This document shows, in pieces, positions 6,767 to 14,552 of a stretch of 15,953 bases of DNA. Location of the stretch: NCBI GenBank assembly GCA_002450905.1, contig DKAT01000034.1, positions 1-15,953 on the forward strand. Reading direction: 5' to 3'. A program made the position numbers and the translations under genes. The notes beneath the pieces were generated by a model. The model saw only the letters and a list, made by a program, of their open reading frames with translations, ran no database searches and had not been told where the DNA came from. Each line of letters begins with the position of its first letter. The stretch's first letter is position 1. This stretch comes from Spirochaetia bacterium UBA6919. GTDB lineage: Bacteria > Spirochaetota > UBA6919.

Positions 6767-8461
6767 TTATTTTTCAATAATTCGAACGACAATCATGGGT
6801 TTTCGTTTGGTTTCATTATAGAAATAATTTCTTAATTTTGTTTTGATTTTATTTTTAAAAGCTGCAAAGTCTAGTTCTGTCTCTGATTTATACTCTTCGG
6901 TAATTTTTAACACTATCTCCTGTGCTTTGTCTATCAATAAACTCGCTTCCTTGATATATACAAAACCTCTGGAAATGATTTCAGGTTTATATTTTAACTG
7001 CCCATTTGAACCTTGCATGGAAACAATAACTACAACAATTCCATCTTCTGAAAGTGCCTGGCGATCTTGTATAACTTTCTGTCCTACGTCTCCAACACCC
7101 TTTCCATCAACAAAAACCTGTTGACAGTCTATTGATCCTACTTTTTGAATAGATGTTTGAGTAATTTCTATTATATCGCCATCCTGCATAATTTGTATTC
7201 TATTTTCCGGGACTCCCAAATCATTTGCGACCTTTGCATGGGCTTTCAAATTCCTGTACTCTCCATGAATTGGGATGAAGAATTTAGGCTTAGTCAAGCT
7301 AATCATCATTTTAAGCTCTTCTCTATAGCCGTGACCCGATACATGGACATCTTCGAATGCTTCATAGATAACGTGAGCACCAGCTTTCAACAAATTGTTT
7401 ACAATTTTAGATACTCCACGTTCATTTCCAGGAATAACACTTGCGGATATAATTACTGTATCGCCTTCATCTATCATAAGCCATTTGTGTTTCTCATGGG
7501 CAATCAAAGACAGGGCGCTCATTGGCTCTCCTTGAGTTCCAGTAGTAATCATAATAGTTTTATTTCTTGGAACATCTTTTAGATCTTCAACCTGGAGCAC
7601 TTGATCTTTACTAAAATTTAAATAGCCTAGCTCACCAGCAATTTCAATATTACTTTCCATGCTCCTGCCAGAGATAACGACTTTTTTATTGAATTCTTTT
7701 GCAAGATCAAAGACAATCTGTATTCTATGAATGTTTGAAGCAAATGTAGCAACGAATATTCTGCCCTTTGTCTTACGGAATGTTTCTCTGAGAGTATGAT
7801 AAATACCTTTTTCTGGAAGAGTATAGCCATCTTTCTCGATATTTGTGCTATCAGACATAAGAGTAAGTAAACCATTTTCACCAAGTTCAGCAAAGCGATA
7901 GAAATCGAATCTATTGTCATCAATGGGTGTGTGGTCAATTTTAAAATCGCCTGTATGAAGAACCTTTCCTACTGGAGTTTCCATAAGGATTGCAGCACTA
8001 TCAGCTATGCTATGGGTTGTTCTGATCAATTCTATATTAAATGATCCCAATTTAAAGGGCTCACGGTGTTTCACTTCATTGAGTTCAGTCATCTCTAATA
8101 ATCCATGTTCAGCCAATCGATTTTTGACAAGCCCCAAGGTAAATTTAGTACCATATACAGGAATATTTAAGACCCTGATAAGGTAAGGTACAGCACCTAT
8201 ATGGTCCTCGTGTCCGTGAGTCAACAAGAGGGCCTTAACTTTATCTAAGTTTTTAAATAAATAAGACATATCAGGAATCACCAAGTCAATGCCATACATA
8301 CCTGATTCAGGAAACATGACACCGCAGTCAATTATAATAATTTCATCTTTATACTGAAATAGAGTACAATTTTTTCCGATATCTCTGCAACCGCCAAGAG
8401 GTATAATTTTTATGCTCTCTTGTGAGGATTTATTTATTTTCTTCTTGTTATTATAATTCAA
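6767..8461 (-). CDS. rnj: Ribonuclease J
   Basis: RNase J is a metallo-beta-lactamase/beta-CASP nuclease with 5'-3' exonuclease and, in some species, endonuclease activity; it matures rRNA and degrades mRNA in the cytoplasm. The 564 residues are normal length. Seen: PLGGCRDIGKN (21-31), THGHEDHIGA (81-90) with metal ligands His82, His84, Asp86 and His87, His150 (TTHSI), HTGDFKID with Asp172, SDSTN (203-207), beta-CASP motifs ATFASNIHR (238-246) and SGRSM (264-268), SGHGYREEL (375-383), PIHGEYRNLKAH with His399, and a C-terminal domain. The start is TTG, with AGGAG 6 nt before it and an in-frame TAG four codons upstream. It lies 34 nt after the M16 gene. Whether it is nearer J1 or J2 cannot be told. 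Confidence 0.97.
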   Translation of the reverse strand: MNYNNKKKINKSSQESIKIIPLGGCRDIGKNCTLFQYKDEIIIIDCGVMFPESGMYGIDLVIPDMSYLFKNLDKVKALLLTHGHEDHIGAVPYLIRVLNIPVYGTKFTLGLVKNRLAEHGLLEMTELNEVKHREPFKLGSFNIELIRTTHSIADSAAILMETPVGKVLHTGDFKIDHTPIDDNRFDFYRFAELGENGLLTLMSDSTNIEKDGYTLPEKGIYHTLRETFRKTKGRIFVATFASNIHRIQIVFDLAKEFNKKVVISGRSMESNIEIAGELGYLNFSKDQVLQVEDLKDVPRNKTIMITTGTQGEPMSALSLIAHEKHKWLMIDEGDTVIISASVIPGNERGVSKIVNNLLKAGAHVIYEAFEDVHVSGHGYREELKMMISLTKPKFFIPIHGEYRNLKAHAKVANDLGVPENRIQIMQDGDIIEITQTSIQKVGSIDCQQVFVDGKGVGDVGQKVIQDRQALSEDGIVVVIVSMQGSNGQLKYKPEIISRGFVYIKEASLLIDKAQEIVLKITEEYKSETELDFAAFKNKIKTKLRNYFYNETKRKPMIVVRIIEK

Positions 8462-8467
8462 ATTTAG

Positions 8468-8472
8468 CTCCT
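8468..8472 (-). promoter_or_regulatory. Ribosome binding site fixing the TTG start of rnj
   Basis: AGGAG on the minus strand, 6 nt before TTG 8461-8459. An in-frame TAG overlaps this site, so translation cannot begin further upstream, and no in-frame ATG follows for many codons. Confidence 0.8.
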
Positions 8473-8495
8473 AAATTAGTCTACAAAATAATGAT

Positions 8496-9740
8496 TTAGT
8501 TAGTAATCATATTCAGATGTTTTTTGGGTCCTAAACTATAAAATGATTTATTCTTATTATGGAATAAATCATAAATTAATTCATTTATATTTTGTAAACT
8601 GATCATATTGATTTTGGAAATAACTTCATCATAAGGAATTATTTTATTGTAATTTAGATAATTTCTTGCATTTTTTATCATTCTAGATTCCAGATTTTCC
8701 TGGCTGAAAGTGAGATTTCCCTTAATTTGTTCTTTGGCTCTATCAACTTCTTCTTGAGTCACACCATGATCCAGCAAGTTCTGTATAACATTTGCAACGG
8801 TATCAATAACCTTTTTGAAATTGTTTATACTACACGAAGAGGATATTCCTAGTATTCCATTATTCTTTTGGAGATAGTGAAACGAATATATTGAGTAACA
8901 CAAACCTTGTTTCTCTCTCACTTCATGAAATAATCTTGAGCTGGATCCATTACCCAGTATATTATTAAGAATGTACAAAGTATATCTAGAGTCATCATCA
9001 TATCCGATAGTTTGGTAACCATAAACAAAATAGACTTGCTCGAGCTGTTTTATTTGATTACCAGTCGTTAACTGATATTTGACAGGTGTTTCATGATATA
9101 GAGAATTTTGATTTGTACAATTTATGGATTGTTTTTTTAGGTAGCTTAGTAAATTTTGCTCATTAATGTTTCCTGAGACGGAGATAATAATATTTTCAGG
9201 TTTGTAATGGAATTTATAGAAATCTAATAGCTTATCTTTAGTTACATTTTCAATATTTGTTTCTGTCCCCAGGATCGGATAGCCAAGTGGATGGTCTTTC
9301 CAAATATGCTGATAAAATAGATCGTAAATCAGTTCATCCGGGTTGTCTTCATACATTTTAATTTCTTCGATGACAACAGATTTTTCTTTATCCAATTCAA
9401 TTTTATCAAGAGTTGAATTACTAATCATATCCCATAAAACATCAGAACCTATTTCTAAGTGATGTTTCATCATATTCACATAGAAACATGTGTGCTCCCT
9501 TTCAGTGAAAGCATTAATATAACCACCTGCTCCCTCAATTTCATGGGAGATATCAAAATATGATCTTTTATGGGTTCCTTTAAATAACATGTGTTCAAGC
9601 AGGTGAGTATATCCATTTGTAGATTGATCTTCGTATTTTGAACCAACCGATATCCAAAATCCCATTGAAAAAGTTTTAAAGAAATCTATTTTATCACAAA
9701 TGACCGTGAGACCATTATCGAGAACATATATTTGATTCAT
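8496..9740 (-). CDS. M16 family zinc peptidase (processing-protease type)
   Basis: A 414-residue single-unit M16 (insulinase/pitrilysin) peptidase, close in size to the MlpA/YmxG and mitochondrial processing peptidase-like group. It starts with the typical VLDNGLTVI, then has the inverted zinc motif HLLEH (46-50: zinc ligands His46 and His50, catalytic Glu49), GGYINAFTEREHT, and a distal Glu (125 or 126) in IEEIKMYEDNP as third ligand. The second lobe has NGSSSRLFHEVREKQGLCYS, typical of the family. No signal peptide is seen, so it is probably cytoplasmic. The frame could start at TTG 9764, which would overlap pnp by 8 nt; ATG 9740 is preferred because GGA precedes it at a fair distance and the family N-terminus begins there. 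It lies 16 nt after pnp. The order pnp then M16 also occurs in Bacillus. Substrate unknown. Confidence 0.93.
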   Translation of the reverse strand: MNQIYVLDNGLTVICDKIDFFKTFSMGFWISVGSKYEDQSTNGYTHLLEHMLFKGTHKRSYFDISHEIEGAGGYINAFTEREHTCFYVNMMKHHLEIGSDVLWDMISNSTLDKIELDKEKSVVIEEIKMYEDNPDELIYDLFYQHIWKDHPLGYPILGTETNIENVTKDKLLDFYKFHYKPENIIISVSGNINEQNLLSYLKKQSINCTNQNSLYHETPVKYQLTTGNQIKQLEQVYFVYGYQTIGYDDDSRYTLYILNNILGNGSSSRLFHEVREKQGLCYSIYSFHYLQKNNGILGISSSCSINNFKKVIDTVANVIQNLLDHGVTQEEVDRAKEQIKGNLTFSQENLESRMIKNARNYLNYNKIIPYDEVISKINMISLQNINELIYDLFHNKNKSFYSLGPKKHLNMITN

Positions 9741-9756
9741 GATATCATCCAGAGAA

Positions 9757-11832
9757 TTAATCAATATCTTTCATACTCAGATTAATACGCCCCATTTTAT
9801 CAATCTCAATACATTTGACCTGAACAACATCATTTTCTTTAACAACATCCGTTACCTTCTGTACGCGGTTTTTAGAAAGTTTAGATATATGACAAAGCCC
9901 TTCCTTACCAGGTAATATTTCGATGAATGCTCCAAATTCCATTATACGTTTAACAGTACCTGAATATATTTTACCGACTTCTGCTTCAGCAATAATTAAT
10001 TCAATAGTAGTGAATGCTTTTTCGGCAGATTTTTCATCTTTTGACGAAATTGTAACCTTACCAAAGTCATCAATATTAATATTTGCACCTGTATCTTCGA
10101 TGATTCTCTTTATGATCTTACCACCTGATCCAATTACATCTTTGATTTTGTCTGTAGGTATGACCATTGAAATAATTTTAGGAGCAAAATTGGATAAATA
10201 TTCTTTTGCCTCGTTAATTGTCTGTCCCATAATATCCAAGATTTGCAAACGTGCTTTTTTTGCTTGTTCAAAAGCATTTTTCATTATTTCGAGGGTGATA
10301 CCTTCAATCTTGATATCTAATTGAAATGCGGTAATGCCATCTTTAGTGCCTGCTACCTTGAAATCCATGTCACCCAAATGATCTTCTATGCCCTGGATAT
10401 CAGTTAGGATTTTATATTTATCCCCTTTAGTGACCAGACCCATAGCTATACCACTTACGGGTTTTGATATTGGGACTCCAGCATCCAATAGAGCAAGGGA
10501 AGAGCTACATACAGTTGCCATAGAGGAGGATCCGTTAGATTCTAATATTTCAGATACAATACGAATAGTATATGGGAAGTCTTCAGGTTTTGGGAGTACT
10601 GGATATACGCCTCTCTCAGCTAGGTTACCATGTCCGATTTCTCTTCTACCAACACCTCCTGTACGCCCAACCTCTCCAACACTAAATGGAGGGAAGTTAT
10701 AGTGAAGCATGAAATTTTTTATTCCTTCACCATCGATATCATCGAAACGTTGAACATCCATTAGAGTTCCAAGGGTAACAGTTCCGAGACTTTGAGTCTC
10801 ACCCCTTGTAAATAAGGAAGAACCGTGAGTTCTTGGAAGGATACTGATTTCGCAGGATATAGGTCTTAATTCATCCATATGTCTGCCATCTACACGCTTA
10901 TTTTCTTCTGTAACCATTGCTCGAACAACATCTTCTTCCAGTTTTTCTAAAATCATTTTGATTTGATTAGTCTTGTCTTCACCATAAACTGAAGTATATT
11001 TTTCTAGAGTATCGTCCATGACCTTTTTAATATTTTCATACATTTCCAGCTTATTATTTGAGTGAAATGCATTTTTCATTGGACTTTCAGCAAAGGAAAT
11101 AACTTCTTGCTTTAATTCAGGATCAATCTCAAAGAGAGGTACAACAAGTTTTTGTTTTCCACAAATTTTACGTAATTCTTCCTGGATTTCAACAATCTGT
11201 TTAATGTGAATATGCGCAAATTCTATAGCATTGAGCATTTGGTCTTCAGATAATTCTTTAGATCCTCCCTCAATCATCATAATTGCGTTTTTTGTTCCTG
11301 CAACAACAAGTTCCAGCATGCTCTCTTCAAGTTCTTCATATGTAGGATTTAAAATAAATTCATCATTAATTAATCCGACCCGAACTGCTCCTACTGGTTC
11401 TATAAATGGGATATCAGAGATAATCAGGGAAGCACTTGCTCCTATAATTCCTAGAATATCTGGAGGATGGATTTGGTCAGCGGATATGGTTGTTGGAAGG
11501 ATTTGTACTTCATTTCTGAATCCATCAGGGAAAAGAGGTCTAAGTGGCCTGTCAATGAGTCTTGAGACAAGTATTTCTTTATCCTTTGGTCGTCCTTCAC
11601 GTTTTATAAAGCCACCTGGGATTTTACCCACTGCATAATACTTTTCAGAATAGTTTACTTGTAATGGGAAGAAATCTAGGTTAAGATCAGTCTTCTTATC
11701 CATTACACTTGTAGTTAATACAACAGATCCACCATATGAAACTAATACAGATCCATTTGCTTGTTTTGCTAGCTTACCTGTTTCAATAACAAGCGGTTGT
11801 CCTCGTACTTCCAGCGCTACTTTGTGCACCAT
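9757..11832 (-). CDS. pnp: Polyribonucleotide nucleotidyltransferase (PNPase)
   Basis: PNPase degrades RNA 3'-5' with phosphate, releasing nucleoside diphosphates, and can also add 3' tails; it is a cytoplasmic trimer. The 691 residues have every domain: first RNase PH domain (about 5-140, with GGFIKREGRPKDKE), an all-helical linker, second RNase PH domain (about 310-525), KH (about 550-610, with VIGSGGKIIK) and S1 (about 619-688). Catalytic residues are kept: Asp484, Asp490 and Lys492 in EDHLGDMDFKVAG, with spacing equal to E. coli D486, D492 and K494. Three ATG codons in a row start the frame at 11838; AAGGAG touches the first, so the third, 6 nt away, is chosen, and a following GTG is also possible. 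Its gene follows rpsO after 193 nt, so it may have its own promoter as well as read-through. Confidence 0.98.
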   Translation of the reverse strand: MVHKVALEVRGQPLVIETGKLAKQANGSVLVSYGGSVVLTTSVMDKKTDLNLDFFPLQVNYSEKYYAVGKIPGGFIKREGRPKDKEILVSRLIDRPLRPLFPDGFRNEVQILPTTISADQIHPPDILGIIGASASLIISDIPFIEPVGAVRVGLINDEFILNPTYEELEESMLELVVAGTKNAIMMIEGGSKELSEDQMLNAIEFAHIHIKQIVEIQEELRKICGKQKLVVPLFEIDPELKQEVISFAESPMKNAFHSNNKLEMYENIKKVMDDTLEKYTSVYGEDKTNQIKMILEKLEEDVVRAMVTEENKRVDGRHMDELRPISCEISILPRTHGSSLFTRGETQSLGTVTLGTLMDVQRFDDIDGEGIKNFMLHYNFPPFSVGEVGRTGGVGRREIGHGNLAERGVYPVLPKPEDFPYTIRIVSEILESNGSSSMATVCSSSLALLDAGVPISKPVSGIAMGLVTKGDKYKILTDIQGIEDHLGDMDFKVAGTKDGITAFQLDIKIEGITLEIMKNAFEQAKKARLQILDIMGQTINEAKEYLSNFAPKIISMVIPTDKIKDVIGSGGKIIKRIIEDTGANINIDDFGKVTISSKDEKSAEKAFTTIELIIAEAEVGKIYSGTVKRIMEFGAFIEILPGKEGLCHISKLSKNRVQKVTDVVKENDVVQVKCIEIDKMGRINLSMKDID

Positions 11833-11838
11833 CATCAT

Positions 11839-11844
11839 CTCCTT
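11839..11844 (-). promoter_or_regulatory. Ribosome binding site abutting a triple ATG at pnp
   Basis: AAGGAG directly touches the first of three tandem ATG codons, which are followed by GTG. Spacings are 0, 3, 6 and 9 nt, so the third ATG (11832-11830) is the best placed start. Confidence 0.8.
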
Positions 11845-11872
11845 GTATAATTATATTTTTAGATTATTACGA

Positions 11873-11909
11873 ATTGTTAATTTATTTTAAAACAATAAAA
11901 AATAACAAT
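11873..11909 (-). promoter_or_regulatory. AT-rich inverted repeat in the pnp leader region
   Basis: ATTGTTA (11873-11879) and TAACAAT (11903-11909) are perfect inverted copies 23 nt apart, and the loop holds a further imperfect dyad around TTTTAAAA. It could be an RNA hairpin in the pnp leader or part of a promoter. PNPase controls its own leader together with RNase III in E. coli; a similar role here is only inference. Chance is likely to some extent in such AT-rich DNA. Confidence 0.3.
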
Positions 11910-11926
11910 CACAAGACATATCACAA
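11908..11926 (-). repeat. Direct repeat TTGTGAT, 12-bp period, upstream of pnp
   Basis: Two copies of TTGTGAT (minus strand) with 5 bp between them, about one helical turn apart, upstream of the pnp leader dyad. It might be a regulator site. The copies are direct, so this is not the inverted TGTGA/TCACA form of a CRP site. Confidence 0.25.
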
Positions 11927-11999
11927 AATACACTTAGTTAAATAATTTATATAATATCTTATAATGATATGCCAGAAAATTAGAATATAGTTCAAATTG

Positions 12000-12014
12000 A
12001 GATTTTATAAATCT
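12000..12014 (-). other. Short hairpin downstream of rpsO
   Basis: AGATTT and AAATCT form a 6-bp stem with a 3-nt loop, starting about 11 nt after the rpsO stop. No T-run follows, so a strong intrinsic terminator is not supported; it may slow 3'-5' decay of the rpsO message or cause partial termination before pnp. Confidence 0.25.
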
Positions 12015-12025
12015 ACTACCAGAGA

Positions 12026-12295
12026 TTATTTTCTAATTCCTAGTTCTTGTATAAGAGATTGATAACGATTTTCATCCTTCTTTTTTAAATAATTTAACAG
12101 ACTTCTACGCTGTCCAATGAGTTGCAGAAGACCTCTTTTAGAATTAAAATCTTTTTTGTGCATTTTAAAATGATCATTTAGACCATTGATCCTTTCTGTG
12201 ATAAGAGCGACCTGAACTTCAGGCGACCCTGTATCTTTCTCATGCAGTTTATGTTTTGTCAGGATTTCAGATTTCCTATCTTTTGTGAGAGCCAT
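12026..12295 (-). CDS. rpsO: 30S ribosomal protein S15
   Basis: The 89 residues are the normal length of S15, a primary binder of 16S rRNA helix junction h20-h21-h22 in the 30S platform. Seen: the N-terminal helix region MALTKDRKSEIL, then the conserved HEKDTGSPEVQVALITERI (18-36), HFKMHKKDFNSKRGL (42-56), and LIGQRRSLLNYLKKKD (59-74), which carry the rRNA-contacting Gly, His, Asp, Ser and Arg residues of the family. A strong GGAGG (12300-12304) stands 4 nt before the ATG. It lies 37 nt after ribF and before pnp, the usual rpsO-pnp order. S15 represses its own mRNA in several bacteria; see the inverted repeat just upstream. Confidence 0.99.
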   Translation of the reverse strand: MALTKDRKSEILTKHKLHEKDTGSPEVQVALITERINGLNDHFKMHKKDFNSKRGLLQLIGQRRSLLNYLKKKDENRYQSLIQELGIRK

Positions 12296-12315
12296 TTTTC
12301 CTCCGATATCAATTT

Positions 12316-12341
12316 ATAACGTTAAAATAAATCTACGTTAT
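12316..12341 (-). promoter_or_regulatory. Inverted repeat in the rpsO leader (candidate S15 autoregulatory structure)
   Basis: ATAACGT and ACGTTAT are perfect 7-bp inverted copies with a 12-nt loop. The structure overlaps the ribF stop codon and ends 11 nt before the GGAGG of rpsO. S15 leaders in E. coli, Bacillus and Thermus bind S15 through different structures, so no fixed motif is expected. The position fits translational control, but no T-run follows that would make it a terminator. Function is inferred. Confidence 0.35.
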
Positions 12342-13277
12342 TATTGCTTTGTTTTTTTTATTAATTAAATCAAGAATCATTTTTTTATCTATTGATAATT
12401 GCTGTTTTAAATCATTGATTGATTCAAATTTCATTTCATTTCTAATTTTTTTTTGAAAAAATATTTTTACATACTGGTCGTAGATGTTTTCATCAAAATC
12501 AAATATATTTGTTTCAATAAGGATATTGCTTGAGTTATTTGATGCAATTGATTTTCTACCAACAAAAGTCATACTCTGATAAGTTTTATTTTCAATTTGA
12601 GTAATGGTTTTATAAACACCAGTATCTGGATAAATCTGTTCTGAATTACAAATATTAATTGTTGGAAACCCAATCTCCCTTCCAATTTTATCTCCTGAAA
12701 TAACATAACCATCAATGAAATACTCTCTTTGAAGGAGTTTATTTGCCATTTCGATATTTCCATTTTTGAGGTATTGCCGTATTATCGTGCTTGAAATTCT
12801 TTCACCATCAAAAGATATCTGTTGAACAATATCTAATTCAAAATAGTTTTTCTTTTGCATCTGCTTTAAGTAATTGATATCTCCCTTATTACCATACCCA
12901 AATTTGAAATCATCGCCTAAAACCATTTTTAAAGAGGAAAAAGATTTTATAATTCTGCTAAAAAAGTCTTCGTGAGAGATTTTTGAGAATTCTTCAGTGA
13001 ATTTAATCAAGATCAAACAGTCAATTCCTTTATTTTTAAGGAAACTGATTTTAAAATCTAAACTACTTAATTTTTTAGGAGCGAAATTAGGATATAATGT
13101 TTCAAAAGGGTGATTGGAAAACGTAATGACAATGGTTCTTCCCCCTTCTCTTTCTTTATCAGAACATAATTGATTTATAATCTCCTTATGCCCTTTGTGA
13201 AATCCATCAAAGGTCCCAATTGTTAAAAAACCTTTATCTATAAATGGTAAATCGTTAATATTATCAATTATTGTCAT
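12333..13277 (-). CDS. ribF: Bifunctional riboflavin kinase / FMN adenylyltransferase
   Basis: RibF phosphorylates riboflavin to FMN, then adenylylates FMN to FAD. The 314 residues show the N-terminal nucleotidyltransferase domain with GTFDGFHKGH (21-30, HxGH at 27-30), VLGDDFKFGYGNKGD (119-133) and ISSTIIR (161-167), then the kinase domain with GDKIGREIGFPTIN (195-208), YPDTGVY (216-222), IETNIFDFDENIYDQ (254-268, probable catalytic Glu255) and IRNEMKF (278-284). Length is normal. The frame is open up to an ATG at 13331, but that would bury 68 nt in truB; ATG 13277 matches the family N-terminus and still overlaps the truB stop by 14 nt. There is no good ribosome binding site, so coupling to truB translation is likely. 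Confidence 0.96.
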   Translation of the reverse strand: MTIIDNINDLPFIDKGFLTIGTFDGFHKGHKEIINQLCSDKEREGGRTIVITFSNHPFETLYPNFAPKKLSSLDFKISFLKNKGIDCLILIKFTEEFSKISHEDFFSRIIKSFSSLKMVLGDDFKFGYGNKGDINYLKQMQKKNYFELDIVQQISFDGERISSTIIRQYLKNGNIEMANKLLQREYFIDGYVISGDKIGREIGFPTINICNSEQIYPDTGVYKTITQIENKTYQSMTFVGRKSIASNNSSNILIETNIFDFDENIYDQYVKIFFQKKIRNEMKFESINDLKQQLSIDKKMILDLINKKNKAIIT

Positions 13278-14160
13278 AATGGAAAACACTTTTATAATTA
13301 TAATATTTGTCAATGATAGCCAATAGACCATTCATGGAATCAGTTACTTTATAATATTGGGAATTATTATTTTCCAATTCAATATCCGAAGAAATATTTT
13401 GTCCATAAGATATTTTTCTTTTAATTCGATCATCTACTTGAATTTCAGGAATAAAATACAGTGAATCTTTTATTGGAATTAACTTATTCATTATGATTTC
13501 TTTGTTAGTTTCTTGTATATTAAAAATAGACTGGTCGTTCAACTCGAAACTTCCTGTTTTGGTGCGATGTAATGAAACTAGATGCGCAAAACAATTGAGT
13601 TTTCTACCAATATCTCTGGCTAAAGCACGAATATATGTTCCTTTGGAGCATGTTACGTTGACTTGTAAATAAGGGTAATTATATTTAATCAATATTATAT
13701 CCTTTACTTGAACTTTACGCTGTTTTAGGGTTACAGGAGTTCCTTGCCTTGCTAGTTTATAAGCCCTTTTCCCATTTATTTTTATAGCAGAGTAATCAGG
13801 AGGTGTTTGCTGTATTTCTCCTATGAAACATGGAATCAGATCCAAGATATTATTTAATTCAGGGATGACAGAGGAATAATTAATTGTATTCCCTGTCAAA
13901 TCATCAGTGTCTTTTTCTTCTCCGAGTTTAATTTCAGCTATATATTGTTTATCCAGAGAAGTAAGGAACTGAGCTATTCTAGTCGCCTTTCCTATACAAA
14001 TAATTAACAATCCAGATGCGAATGGATCAAGTGTACCACAATGCCCCATTTTTTTAAGATTCAATATTTTTTTTAATTGGTATAAAACATTATTCGAAGT
14101 AATGCCGATAGGTTTATTTACCAAGATTACCCCATCAATTGTTTTTGTTAATTGATTCAT
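13264..14160 (-). CDS. truB: tRNA pseudouridine-55 synthase
   Basis: TruB makes pseudouridine 55 in the T-loop of tRNAs. The 298 residues carry GVILVNKPIGITSNNV (10-25), HCGTLDPFASGLL (40-52) with catalytic Asp45, GKATRIAQ (57-64), KQYIAEIKLGEEKDTDDLTG (71-90), QTPPDYSAIKINGKRAY, and CSKGTYIRALARDIG, all signatures of the TruB/Cbf5 family. The C-terminal part (about 235-298) is weakly conserved, as is usual. It follows rbfA by 20 nt, has only a weak GGAT far upstream of the ATG, and overlaps ribF at its 3' end. Confidence 0.98.
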   Translation of the reverse strand: MNQLTKTIDGVILVNKPIGITSNNVLYQLKKILNLKKMGHCGTLDPFASGLLIICIGKATRIAQFLTSLDKQYIAEIKLGEEKDTDDLTGNTINYSSVIPELNNILDLIPCFIGEIQQTPPDYSAIKINGKRAYKLARQGTPVTLKQRKVQVKDIILIKYNYPYLQVNVTCSKGTYIRALARDIGRKLNCFAHLVSLHRTKTGSFELNDQSIFNIQETNKEIIMNKLIPIKDSLYFIPEIQVDDRIKRKISYGQNISSDIELENNNSQYYKVTDSMNGLLAIIDKYYNYKSVFHYDNN

Positions 14161-14180
14161 TTATTTTAAATTATCCGTAA

Positions 14181-14543
14181 TTAATTCTCATTATTTGAGG
14201 ATTCTTCCATATTTTTTAAAACATTATAGAGATGGGAACCCTGCGAAATTGAGTGATCCTCTTTGATACGAATATCTGGGACATATTTCATCCTCAAATT
14301 TTCACCCAGTCTACGTTTTATAAAACCTATGGCATTTTTTATACCGATGATACAATTTTTAAATGCTTGTTCATCCCCAAGAACGCTGATATAGACATTA
14401 GCACTTCTCAAATCTTTAGTGACGATGACGTCAGTAACGCTAATTAATCCAGTGACTCTTGGATCTTTAATTTCATTTTGAATAATCTGGCTAATTTCCT
14501 GCTTTAGAATGCTTCCAGTTTTTTTATCACGAAAGTGCGCCAT
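14181..14543 (-). CDS. rbfA: 30S ribosome-binding factor A
   Basis: RbfA is a small KH-fold factor that binds the 30S subunit late in its assembly and helps mature the 5' end of 16S rRNA. The 120 residues match the family in length and pattern: EISQIIQNEIKDPRVTGLISVTDV (16-39), KDLRSANVYISVLGD (43-57) and RLGENLRMKYVPDIRIKEDHS (78-98), ending in a helix. The start lies 9 nt after the infB stop; only a weak GAG precedes the ATG, so re-initiation after infB is probable. Confidence 0.97.
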   Translation of the reverse strand: MAHFRDKKTGSILKQEISQIIQNEIKDPRVTGLISVTDVIVTKDLRSANVYISVLGDEQAFKNCIIGIKNAIGFIKRRLGENLRMKYVPDIRIKEDHSISQGSHLYNVLKNMEESSNNEN

Positions 14544-14552
14544 GGTTTGACT

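Noticed and set aside
7145..7582. 145-codon plus-strand open frame
   Set aside because: It lies wholly inside the RNase J gene on the other strand, and its translation has no family-like motifs; a shadow frame.
7627..7938. 103-codon minus-strand open frame in another frame of RNase J
   Set aside because: RNase J is intact across this stretch in its own frame, so there is no frameshift and no need for a second product.
9741..9764. TTG start of the M16 peptidase overlapping pnp by 8 nt
   Set aside because: The ATG at 9740 has a better placed GGA and matches the usual start of the family; the TTG cannot be fully excluded.
11231..11638. 135-codon plus-strand open frame, Ser/Ile/Pro-rich
   Set aside because: It is antisense to the well-conserved first half of pnp, and its composition is that of a reverse-complement shadow.
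11850..11855. TATAAT on the minus strand just before pnp
   Set aside because: As a -10 box it would start transcription inside the ribosome binding site, leaving no leader for the strong AAGGAG.
13278..13331. Upstream ATG extending ribF by 18 residues
   Set aside because: It would lie deep inside truB, and the extra residues do not resemble the RibF N-terminus; ATG 13277 fits the family.
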